From NCBI GenBank assembly GCA_043807765.1, contig JAZDFQ010000059.1:62001-126000 (forward strand): a stretch of DNA of 64,000 nt, in the 5' to 3' direction. Both the position numbers and the translations under genes were made by a program. The stretch comes from Stygiobacter sp043807765 (lineage in GTDB: Bacteria; Bacteroidota; Ignavibacteria; Ignavibacteriales; Melioribacteraceae). This document shows positions 55,536-63,099 of the stretch, piece by piece (the first letter of the stretch is position 1; every line of letters starts with the position of its first letter). The notes under the pieces were generated by a model. The model was not told the DNA's origin and searched no databases. It saw only the letters and a program-made list of their open reading frames with translations.

Positions 55536-56150
55536 ATGGGAATGAAAGACCCGCGTGTTGATGCCTACATTGCAAAGTCTCAAGAGTTTGCTAAACCTAT
55601 TTTAGAACACTTTAGAGAGCTTGTTCACAAAGCATGTCCCGAAGTTGAAGAAACAATAAAGTGGAGCTTTGCCAGTTTTGATTACAAAGGACCACTTTGC
55701 AGTATCGCTTCGTTCAAACAGCATTGCGCAATCGGTTTCTGGAAAGCGGCACTGATGAAAGACGCTAAGCTTATTTCAAACGCAAAATCGGAAAGCGCAA
55801 TGGGACATTTAGGAAAAATCACTTCTCTTAAGGACCTTCCCAAAGACAAAGAATTAATAGCTTATCTAAAAGAAGCGGCAAAGTTAAATGCAGATGGTGT
55901 GAAGCTTCCGGCAAAACTAAAATCCAAAGAGAAAAAGGAAATTGTTGTTCCCGATTACTTTACGAAAATTATAAAGAGAAACAAGAAGTCGCTGGAAACA
56001 TTCAGCAACTTTTCTTATTCAAACAAAAAGGAATATGTTGAATGGATTACTGAAGCGAAAACTGAAGAAACCAGAAACAAACGCATGACTACTGCAATTG
56101 AATGGCTTGCAGAAGGTAAAGTTAGAAACTGGAAATACGTTAAATGCTAA
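55536..56150 (+). CDS. YdeI/OmdA-like DUF1801 protein
   Basis: A 204-residue soluble protein. The N-terminal DUF1801 part (about 8-115) has EETIKWSFASFDYKGPLCSI and FKQHCAIGFW. The C-terminal part shows the OmdA-type segment FSNFSYSNKKEYVEWITEAKTEETRNKR. This two-part layout is typical of YdeI-family proteins, linked in some bacteria to resistance to peptides or bacteriocins, without a known mechanism. Single gene, 20 bp ahead of the GH43-like gene. Confidence 0.82.
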   Translation: MGMKDPRVDAYIAKSQEFAKPILEHFRELVHKACPEVEETIKWSFASFDYKGPLCSIASFKQHCAIGFWKAALMKDAKLISNAKSESAMGHLGKITSLKDLPKDKELIAYLKEAAKLNADGVKLPAKLKSKEKKEIVVPDYFTKIIKRNKKSLETFSNFSYSNKKEYVEWITEAKTEETRNKRMTTAIEWLAEGKVRNWKYVKC

Positions 56151-56170
56151 ACTCAATTTGGAATTGATAA

Positions 56171-57925
56171 ATGAAATCTATTACGAAAATATTTTTCCTT
56201 GTCATTGTTATTAATTCGGTTTTCTTCGCTCAAAACCCGAATCAGAAAACTTACTGCAACCCGATGGATATTAACTACCGTTATAACTGGGAACAGATCA
56301 ACGAGAAAATTTCTTACAGAAGCGGTGCCGATCCGGTAATTGTGAATCACAAAGGAGAATATTTTTTGTTCGTTACAATCTCCGGCGGCTATTGGCATTC
56401 TAAGGATTTGCTGAATTGGAAATTCGTTGAGCCGAGCAAATGGCCCATGGAAGATATTTGCGCTCCGGCAGCACTTTCTGTACGAGATACACTTTATTTG
56501 TTTCAATCAACATTTCAGCAGCGACCAATATTTTTTTCTACCGAACCGGAAAAGGGGAAACTAAAATTTTTCAACCGGTGGCTTCCTCTTTTGCCAGATA
56601 CAATTGGTCCTTGGGACCCGATGATTTTTCATGATGAAGACACAGAGCGCTGGTTTATGTATTGGGGCTCCTCAAACGTTTATCCTATTTACGGAAGCGA
56701 ACTTGATCATAGCAATAAATTGGTTTACAAAGGCGAGATAAAAAGTTTCTTTGGTTTGTATCCCAAAAAACATGGTTGGGAAAGATTCGGTCCTAATCAC
56801 TCGGATATAATTAGTCCATTTATTGAAGGCGCGTGGATGACCAAGCATAATGGAAAATATTATTTGCAGTATGGCGCGCCGGGTACGGAATATAATGTTT
56901 ATGCAAACGGAACTTACGTTGGCAAAAATCCGCTTGGTCCGTTTGAGTACGCGCCAAATAATCCAATCTCTTATAAGCCGGGCGGATTTATGACCGGCGC
57001 GGGACACGGCAATACTTTTCAAGATAATTTTGGAAATTACTGGAATACAGGAACGCCTTGGATTGCGATCAACTGGAACTTTGAGCGGCGCATTGCGATG
57101 TTTCCCGCATTCTTTGATAAAGATGATTTGATGTTCGCCAACACCCGCTTTGGAGATTTTCCACATTACTTACCTACGAAAAAACTTACAAGCAAGGATG
57201 AACTCTTCACCGGATGGATGTTACTTTCATACAAAAAACCGGCAACGGCTTCTTCCGTAAAAGATACTTTTAATGTTGCGGGCGTTACTGATGAAAATCC
57301 ACGTACATTTTGGGTTGCGGAAAACAATAAGCTCGGCGAGTGGATTCAAATTGATTTGAAAGACAAGTATGAAGTAAAGGCGGTTCAAATTCATTTCGCT
57401 GATTACAAATCCGACCTTTACGATAACGATTCTGCAAAAGTTTATACTCAGTTCAAATTCTATTATTCGCTAGATGGAAAAACATGGCAAACAATAGTTG
57501 ATCTATCAAAAGAAAAACAAGACCGACCGAACGGTTACTTCGAATTAGCGACTCCGGTTAACGCACGCTACATAAAGTATGAAAACTTCTACGCGCCTAC
57601 ACCCAATCTAGCTGTTAGCGATATAAGAGTTTTCGGAAACAAAGGAGGAAACGTACCGCAAACTCCGGGTAATTTTTCTGTTGTTCGTGATAAAGACACA
57701 CGCAACGCTTTTATTAGCTGGAATAAAATTGAAAACGCAATCGGCTACAACATTCTCTGGGGAATTGGAAAAGATAAACTTTATCAGACTTATCAAGTTT
57801 GGGCTGACGGCGAAACCAAACTGGAACTGCGGGCATTAACGGTAGATCAAAATTATTGCTTTGCTATCGAAGCATTTAACGAAGCCGGTGTTTCTAAAGT
57901 AGGCGAAGTGGTTTATTGCAAATAA
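56171..57925 (+). CDS. Exported GH43-like glycosidase with F5/8C and FN3 domains
   Basis: A 584-residue exported protein: signal peptide (end near FFAQ), a five-bladed propeller of the GH43/GH117-like type (about 25-345) with acidic residues in SGADPVIV, GPWDPMIFHDED and an expected catalytic region around EGAWMTKHNGKYYLQYG, a discoidin/F5-8C-like carbohydrate-binding domain (about 350-485; WIQIDLKDKYEVKAVQIHF), and an FN3 domain (about 490-584). Likely acts on an extracellular polysaccharide. Substrate unknown. No sorting tail is present, so it is probably periplasmic. Confidence 0.83.
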   Translation: MKSITKIFFLVIVINSVFFAQNPNQKTYCNPMDINYRYNWEQINEKISYRSGADPVIVNHKGEYFLFVTISGGYWHSKDLLNWKFVEPSKWPMEDICAPAALSVRDTLYLFQSTFQQRPIFFSTEPEKGKLKFFNRWLPLLPDTIGPWDPMIFHDEDTERWFMYWGSSNVYPIYGSELDHSNKLVYKGEIKSFFGLYPKKHGWERFGPNHSDIISPFIEGAWMTKHNGKYYLQYGAPGTEYNVYANGTYVGKNPLGPFEYAPNNPISYKPGGFMTGAGHGNTFQDNFGNYWNTGTPWIAINWNFERRIAMFPAFFDKDDLMFANTRFGDFPHYLPTKKLTSKDELFTGWMLLSYKKPATASSVKDTFNVAGVTDENPRTFWVAENNKLGEWIQIDLKDKYEVKAVQIHFADYKSDLYDNDSAKVYTQFKFYYSLDGKTWQTIVDLSKEKQDRPNGYFELATPVNARYIKYENFYAPTPNLAVSDIRVFGNKGGNVPQTPGNFSVVRDKDTRNAFISWNKIENAIGYNILWGIGKDKLYQTYQVWADGETKLELRALTVDQNYCFAIEAFNEAGVSKVGEVVYCK

Positions 57926-57926
57926 T

Positions 57927-58016
57927 CTCGGTGGAACTCAGTGATTCCTCTGTGTTTCTCTGTGAAATTCTTTTGTGACACAGAGTTCCACGGAGGAGTC
58001 ACAGAGATGCACTGAG
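57927..58016. repeat. Palindromic CTCNGTG heptamer array
   Basis: Two 38-bp arms (57927-57964 and 57979-58016) are inverted copies at 29 of 38 positions. Each arm holds four CTCNGTG-type units spaced about 10 bp apart. It fills the convergent gap between the GH43-like gene and the GNAT/PIG-L gene and could act as a bidirectional terminator. Confidence 0.65.
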
Positions 58017-58024
58017 AATAATAA

Positions 58025-59281
58025 TTACAACATTTTCGTTAAGTGAAATTCCAATTCAAATATTTCCATGTATTTGTCTTGCAACCCAAGTTCCTCCGCA
58101 TCTTTCCGGTTAACATTTAATATGCGTTCATCAAAGCCATGATTGCGCGTACGCAAGTTTCTTTCATGCTGTGATTTGTGAAAGCGTAGCAACTCACCTT
58201 TCCACACTGCTTCTGCTTCATCGAAAGTTGCTATCACATCGTTTCTTATTCCTATTGTCTTCGGGTCTTTGTTCAAAAAAGCTACAACCGGTTTGGTTTC
58301 TGTTTCCAATATTTTCTTAAACATCGCGTAAGTGCGTTGATGATCAACATTCGTGTCGTTTCCGTGAGGAAGAAAAACAATATCGGGCTTCTGTTCATCC
58401 CAAAACTTTTTGATGCATTCAAAATTGTTTTCGTTTACTGCCATGTGTTTCGTTTCATCATTTTCCAAGCGGAGAAAAGTTAATCGCTCAAAAGGTAAAC
58501 CAAAGAATTGAATGCTTGCTTTCTGTTCTTCCTCACGAATTGCCGCTTTATCCGGGTTGCCGATTTTTTCAGCATAATTATCTTCTACACCGCTTACACC
58601 GGTTGTTAAAACAGCCAAGTTTATTTCGTGGCCGTTTGTGAGTAACGCGCGCATTGTAATTCCAATCGCGTCAAAATCATCCGGATGAGGCGCGAGCAAA
58701 ATAATTTTTAATGATGGCGGAATATTCAGCTCGTTAAGTTTTGCCGGTTTTGTTTTTTCAGAAAATTGTTTTCTCAACCAATCAAGTGCTGTTAACATAT
58801 AAACGGAGTATTCCTCTGACTCTTCTTTATATCTAAATCCAATTTTCTCCATCAGTTTTATTGATTTTATGTTTTTAGGTATGGCTTCACCTAAGATGCA
58901 CTTCATTTTCATTTTCTGAAAGCCCAGATTGATTACCGCCGGAACAACCTCTTGCATAACTCCTTTGCCCCAATAATCTGGGTGAAGCACAAAACCAATA
59001 TCGGCTTTGGCTTCCTCTAGCGAAATATTCCACAAGCAAATTGTGCCTATCACTTTTGTGCTGTTCTTTTCCGTGATGCCCCAAAAGGTCCATTCGTCAT
59101 CGCCGCGATTTATCTTTTCAATAAAGCGTTTTGCGTCTTCAATTGTTTCTGCTTTTTCTATATCAATGAACTCTAAAACTCTTTCATCCGAACGAAGAAA
59201 TAAAATTTCTTCTGCGTCTTCAAGTGTGAGTTGGCGAAGCACAAAACCTTCTGTTGTCAATCCAAGGTTATTAGCTATCAC
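58025..59281 (-). CDS. GNAT acetyltransferase fused to PIG-L deacetylase
   Basis: A 418-residue fusion. Residues 10-175 are a RimJ/RimL-type GNAT acetyltransferase (VLRQLTLEDAEEILFL, DIGFVLHPDYWGKGVMQE, GEAIPKNIKSIKLMEKIGF). Residues 190-418 are a PIG-L/LmbE zinc deacetylase (LLAPHPDDFDAIG, REEEQKASIQFFG, FLPHGNDTNVDHQRTY). Opposite acyl-transfer chemistries are joined in one chain. The start is GTG at 59281, overlapping the stop of the YegS-like gene as GTGA, so translation is coupled. Substrates could be an amino sugar or a sugar-lipid; this is inference. Confidence 0.85.
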   Translation of the reverse strand: MIANNLGLTTEGFVLRQLTLEDAEEILFLRSDERVLEFIDIEKAETIEDAKRFIEKINRGDDEWTFWGITEKNSTKVIGTICLWNISLEEAKADIGFVLHPDYWGKGVMQEVVPAVINLGFQKMKMKCILGEAIPKNIKSIKLMEKIGFRYKEESEEYSVYMLTALDWLRKQFSEKTKPAKLNELNIPPSLKIILLAPHPDDFDAIGITMRALLTNGHEINLAVLTTGVSGVEDNYAEKIGNPDKAAIREEEQKASIQFFGLPFERLTFLRLENDETKHMAVNENNFECIKKFWDEQKPDIVFLPHGNDTNVDHQRTYAMFKKILETETKPVVAFLNKDPKTIGIRNDVIATFDEAEAVWKGELLRFHKSQHERNLRTRNHGFDERILNVNRKDAEELGLQDKYMEIFELEFHLTKML

Positions 59282-60201
59282 TCTTTCACCTCCGTCAAAA
59301 ATTTTATTTCTTTGTGCAGCATAGTAACCTTCAGCGGAAGTCTTCCCACAAGCTCGCCGTCCGCTTCAATGTAACACGGCTCGCCAATCGGTTCTATGCT
59401 CATGCTTTCTGCTTCGCCGTAAACAATTCCCGGATGTTTTAGATAAGCACACTTTCTTAGTTTGTCAACATTCTTTAAGTAATCAAACAAGCTTACATCG
59501 CCGGCAAGAGTAAGAGCCATTTTGCCATCGTTAATTTTTGCGTGAGGCGCTATGCCGAGTCCGCTGCCAAAATATTTTGCGTTGGCAAAGCTGAGAAGCA
59601 AAACATTTCCTTCGTAATCAAATTCCGCAGAGGTAACTTTTATCTGTTTCTTTCTGTAATTCAAAAACGATTTTACAGTAGCGGTGTAATAAGCAACGTT
59701 TGGTCCGTAAGTTTTATTCCCTTCGTTAACCCGCTTTGCAACTTCAGCATCAAGACCAACGCCGGCAATGTTGTTAAAGTAAACAGTTGTTTCTTTTCCA
59801 TCTAACGCCGCGCACTCAATCTTGCCAATGTCCATATCAATTACGTTGTTGTTCGCTATAAGCTTATGCAGATAAGAAATCTTTCCGGAAAGTTTTAGTG
59901 TGCGGGCAAAATCATTTCCGCTTCCAACCGGCAGAAGTCCGGCAATTAAATTTTCTCTTAGCTCTTTAGGAACGTGCATAATTCCGTTTATTACTTCGTG
60001 CATCGTTCCATCGCCGCCTACAGCAATTAAATAATCAGTTCCACTGTTAGCAATTTTCTCGGCAAAGTCTTCGGCTGATTTACTTGTTTTGGTTATGAAG
60101 TAATCCGTAACAAATTCTTTCTCCAGATACTTTTCGGCTTCATATTGAATTCTATGTTTGCGTAAGTGCTTTCCGTGGAGAACAAAGGTAATTTTTTTCA
60201 A
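59278..60201 (-). CDS. YegS/diacylglycerol-kinase-like lipid kinase
   Basis: A 307-residue DAGK catalytic-domain protein. Motifs: LIAVGGDGTMHEVINGI (ATP-binding), LLPVGSGNDFARTL, and the metal/second-lobe segments NIAGVGLDAEVAKRV and EPCYIEADGELVGRLP. It phosphorylates diacylglycerol or related lipids at the membrane face. Start is TTG at 60201 with an AAGGAAAGG site. Overlaps by 4 bp with the GNAT/PIG-L fusion, implying a shared pathway, possibly glycolipid modification. Confidence 0.87.
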   Translation of the reverse strand: MKKITFVLHGKHLRKHRIQYEAEKYLEKEFVTDYFITKTSKSAEDFAEKIANSGTDYLIAVGGDGTMHEVINGIMHVPKELRENLIAGLLPVGSGNDFARTLKLSGKISYLHKLIANNNVIDMDIGKIECAALDGKETTVYFNNIAGVGLDAEVAKRVNEGNKTYGPNVAYYTATVKSFLNYRKKQIKVTSAEFDYEGNVLLLSFANAKYFGSGLGIAPHAKINDGKMALTLAGDVSLFDYLKNVDKLRKCAYLKHPGIVYGEAESMSIEPIGEPCYIEADGELVGRLPLKVTMLHKEIKFLTEVKE

Positions 60202-60232
60202 AGCCTTTCCTTAGCAGAGTTTTGAAATGTCA

Positions 60233-60622
60233 TTACTTAAAATATGCTTTCATTGGCAAAAGATAGTAATCTATCCACCCTTGTTTGTATGCTTTGCCTT
60301 GTCCTTTTGGTATTTGACTGTGTTCAATTGTTACTCTGCATCCGCCGGATATGTCTTCGAAGTTTACAACAAGCAAAGAATCGAGATCGCTGGCTGCAAA
60401 CTCGGATGAGCGCCATGCTTGAATGATTCTTTTATCCTTAATAAGCTCCAGATTTTTTCCGGTGATGTAACCATCCCCAGCTTTGAACTTACCGCCAACC
60501 TTCGAAGAAACAAAAGATTCAAATCCGGTTATTTCCGTGTGTTGTTTGCTGTTGAGCCAAGCGGCGTAAATTTCTTTTGCGGGAACGGGAAACTTTGCGG
60601 AAACCTTTAATTGACCTGACAT
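60233..60622 (-). CDS. SRPBCC/AHSA1-family protein
   Basis: About 129 residues of the START-like AHSA1 fold: VSAKFPVPAKEIYAAWLNS, GKFKAGDGYITGKNLELIKDKRIIQAWR and CRVTIEHSQIPKGQGKAYKQGW, matching the Hch1/Aha1-type small domain. The family binds hydrophobic ligands or Hsp90-like partners. The precise role is unknown. The frame extends to TTG 60637, but ATG 60622 has GGAAGG at about 7 nt. It lies 31 bp upstream of the lipid kinase. Confidence 0.8.
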   Translation of the reverse strand: MSGQLKVSAKFPVPAKEIYAAWLNSKQHTEITGFESFVSSKVGGKFKAGDGYITGKNLELIKDKRIIQAWRSSEFAASDLDSLLVVNFEDISGGCRVTIEHSQIPKGQGKAYKQGWIDYYLLPMKAYFK

Positions 60623-60734
60623 TAGCATGCCTTCCAAAGTATTAATTCTACAATAAAAGATAAGGAAGAAATCGGCAAGTCGCCTTCGGAAAGTTATCCG
60701 GCTCTTTCCTAATTTGTATGTAATAAATATAAGG

Positions 60735-60793
60735 TTTCGCGACTTAGTGTCTTTGCGAGATATTGTTTCTCGACAAGTCGCAGAGGCGCAAAG
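60735..60793. repeat. Imperfect palindrome of CTTTGCG/ACTTNGTG units at a gene start
   Basis: Left arm TTTCGCGACTTAGTGTCTTT region (60735-60760) and right arm ending GCGCAAAG (60768-60793) pair imperfectly around a short loop. It ends 6 bp before the ATG of the synthetase gene and replaces a normal ribosome binding site. Confidence 0.5.
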
Positions 60794-60799
60794 AAAAAC

Positions 60800-62866
60800 A
60801 TGAATCCTATTTCGAATTTCTTCTACCCAAAATCTATCTGCGTTGCCGGCGCATCAACAAAAGAAAAAAGCATCGGCTACGAAATCTTAAAAACTATCAA
60901 AGTTTACAACTACACCGGAAAAGTTTTTCCGGTTAATCCTAAAGCTGATGATGTGCTCGGCTACAAATGTTTTCATACAATAGAAGAAATTAACGAGCCT
61001 ATTGATCTTGGAATTATCGTTGTTCCAAAACAATTTGCAGAAGAAACTGTTGACGTATTCCTCGGTAAAAACGTTAAGTCGATAATTCTTATCACTGCCG
61101 GATTTAAAGAAACTGGAAAAACCGGAGAAGAAGTTGAACAGCGAATCGTGCAGAAAATTAAAAACGCCGGCGCGCGAATGGTTGGTCCAAATTGCATGGG
61201 CGTAATTAATTCTTTAGATGAAGTAAAGCTTAACGCAACTTTTGTAGCCGAGAAACCGGAAACGGGCGCAACAGGATTTCTTTCCCAGAGCGGCGGACTA
61301 GGTGCCGCGGTGTTAAACTCTCTGCGCGAATCCGATATTAAGTTTGCTCACTTTGTAAGTGTTGGCAACAAAGGAGATTTGAACGAGAACGATATTCTCC
61401 ATTTTTGGCAAAAAGACGAGAACATCAAAACACTTACGTTTTATCTGGAGAGTTTTATAAACGGCGAAGAGTTTGTCCTTCCATTTGCTAAAGGAAAGAT
61501 TACAAAACCAGTTATTGTTTTGAAAGCGGGAAAATCTCAGATCGGAATGAAGGCGGCATCTTCTCATACCGGCGCGTTAAGCAGTAAAGACAAGGTTGTT
61601 GACGCGCTGCTAAATCAGTTTGGAATTATACGCACGGAAACTTTGAACGAACTTTTTAACACAGCTAAGGGATTTGAAAACTTTCCATTACCTAAAGGAA
61701 ACAAAATTGCAGTTGTAACAAATGCCGGCGGACCGGGAATACTTTGTGTTGATTCTTTAGAGAAGCAAAATCTTACGCTTGCTAATTTTTCCGAGGAGAC
61801 AAAAAAGAAACTCCGCGAGATTGTTCATTCGGAAGGAAGCGTTGAAAATCCGGTTGATCTTTTACCGGGCGGAAACAAAGACAGTTTTAAGAGCGTTATA
61901 AATATTGTCTGCGCGGATGAAAGCGTTGACGCTGTAATTTCTCTTTTTGTTGAACCGGTAATGGTTGAACCTTTTTCTGTTGTGGAGAGCGTTTCTAGTA
62001 TTGTAAATGAAAAGCCAATTATACAAACCGCTTTGCCTTTGCCGGAGTTTTGGCAAAAGTATAGAACAGAAAGCGCAAAGAAGCTTCCAATCTTTAGAAA
62101 CCCCGAAGACCAGGCAGAGATTTTATCAAATATGCTTTTCCATTCTTTGGTGAAGAATAAAATTGAGAGAAATAAAGACGAGTATTCTAAAGCTATAAAC
62201 ACTAAGCCAAAAACAAATTTATTCACCAGTGGTTTCATTCCACAAAGTGAAATCACATTCTTATGTAACGAATACGATCTTCCGCTAATCAAGAGCATGG
62301 TTGTAAAGCCGGATGAGCTTGATAATATTGAACAAGATTCTTTTCCGCTAGTAATCAAGGGAATTAATCCGAATGTGATTCACAAATCCGAGCTAAGCGC
62401 GGTTAAGCTGAACATTAAAACAAAAGAAGAATTGTTCACCGCCGCATATGAAATTAACACGAGTTTCGCAAAAGCCGGATTTTCTGTTGAGGAATTTCTT
62501 GTTCAGCAGTTTGTTAAAACAAAACATGAGCTGCTAATCGGCGGTTTCCGTGATCCTTCTTTCGGTCCGGTTATCATGTTTGGCTCCGGCGGAAAGTATG
62601 TTGAAGTTTTCGACGATGTGAAAATTAAATCATGCTATCTGTGCGGAGAAGACATTGACGAAATGATTAATCAAACAAGCATTGGCAAGATTTTGCACGG
62701 CGTTCGCGGCGAATCCGCTGCCGATCTTACTGAATTGAAACGCATAATCAAACAATGCTCTATAATGATGCTGGAAAACAATAACATTACCGAGTTCGAT
62801 TTGAATCCGCTAATTGTTGATACGGAAGGAAAGCTCCATGCCGTTGATGTTCGCGTAAAAGCATAA
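60800..62866 (+). CDS. ADP-forming acyl-CoA synthetase, fused alpha-beta
   Basis: A 688-residue single-chain ADP-forming acetate/acyl-CoA ligase that makes ATP from acyl-CoA. The N-terminal CoA-binding domain (VAGASTKEKSIGYE), the succinyl-CoA-ligase-like part with the phosphohistidine His256 in ASSHTGALSS, and a C-terminal ATP-grasp domain (about 460-688; PLVIKGINPNVIHKSE, FGSGGKYVEVFDDV, FDLNPLIVD) are all visible. In fermentative bacteria it conserves energy from acetyl-CoA. It starts immediately after a palindromic repeat with no clear Shine-Dalgarno. Confidence 0.9.
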   Translation: MNPISNFFYPKSICVAGASTKEKSIGYEILKTIKVYNYTGKVFPVNPKADDVLGYKCFHTIEEINEPIDLGIIVVPKQFAEETVDVFLGKNVKSIILITAGFKETGKTGEEVEQRIVQKIKNAGARMVGPNCMGVINSLDEVKLNATFVAEKPETGATGFLSQSGGLGAAVLNSLRESDIKFAHFVSVGNKGDLNENDILHFWQKDENIKTLTFYLESFINGEEFVLPFAKGKITKPVIVLKAGKSQIGMKAASSHTGALSSKDKVVDALLNQFGIIRTETLNELFNTAKGFENFPLPKGNKIAVVTNAGGPGILCVDSLEKQNLTLANFSEETKKKLREIVHSEGSVENPVDLLPGGNKDSFKSVINIVCADESVDAVISLFVEPVMVEPFSVVESVSSIVNEKPIIQTALPLPEFWQKYRTESAKKLPIFRNPEDQAEILSNMLFHSLVKNKIERNKDEYSKAINTKPKTNLFTSGFIPQSEITFLCNEYDLPLIKSMVVKPDELDNIEQDSFPLVIKGINPNVIHKSELSAVKLNIKTKEELFTAAYEINTSFAKAGFSVEEFLVQQFVKTKHELLIGGFRDPSFGPVIMFGSGGKYVEVFDDVKIKSCYLCGEDIDEMINQTSIGKILHGVRGESAADLTELKRIIKQCSIMMLENNNITEFDLNPLIVDTEGKLHAVDVRVKA

Positions 62867-62920
62867 TTTTTCATTTGCTTGATTATGTTTATTTTAGAAG
62901 TGTAAAAAAGATTTCTGGAG

Positions 62921-63069
62921 ACACCGGGTTGAAAAGATAATAACGGATTAAGATAATTTGCTGTTTACCTCTTAAGGCAAACTTTTTTGTAGTGCAGATA
63001 ATCTTTATCCGTTCCTTTTCAGCCCGTGGTTAATAACCGCGGCAAGCGGTTTTTACATTTTAAACCGCT
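62921..63069 (+). promoter_or_regulatory. Structured leader of the ABC-F gene
   Basis: A 43-bp imperfect inverted repeat (62921-62963 against 62995-63030) encloses an intrinsic terminator. After it come four alternating complementary segments: GGTT (63028), AACCGC (63035), GCGGTTT (63046) and AAACCGC (63062), so mutually exclusive hairpins can form just before the start at 63100. This resembles attenuator-type control known for several ABC-F genes; no coding leader with a proper ribosome site was found. Confidence 0.5.
62963..62988 (+). terminator. Intrinsic terminator after the acyl-CoA synthetase gene or within the ABC-F leader
   Basis: GTTTACC (62963-62969) pairs with GGCAAAC (62976-62982) with one mismatch over a 6-nt loop, followed directly by six T. 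It is 97 bp past the synthetase stop and 112 bp before the ABC-F start, so it could end the first transcript or attenuate the second. Confidence 0.6.
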
Positions 63070-63099
63070 CATATCATTCACAACAAAAAGGAAAAAATT

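Noticed and set aside
56672..57166. 164-codon antisense frame opposite the GH43-like gene
   Set aside because: No start context or recognisable motif; explained by codon bias of the gene on the other strand.
57927..58016. CRISPR-like array
   Set aside because: The repeated units are 7 bp, form a palindrome and have no unique spacers; no cas genes are present.
61825..62358. 177-codon antisense frame opposite the acyl-CoA synthetase gene
   Set aside because: It lies inside a strong coding gene, has no ribosome site and no family features; its Ser/Phe-rich composition is that of a shadow frame.
62885..62905. Leader peptide ORF (MFILEV) ahead of the ABC-F gene
   Set aside because: Only six codons, no ribosome site; kept only as a remark in the leader finding.
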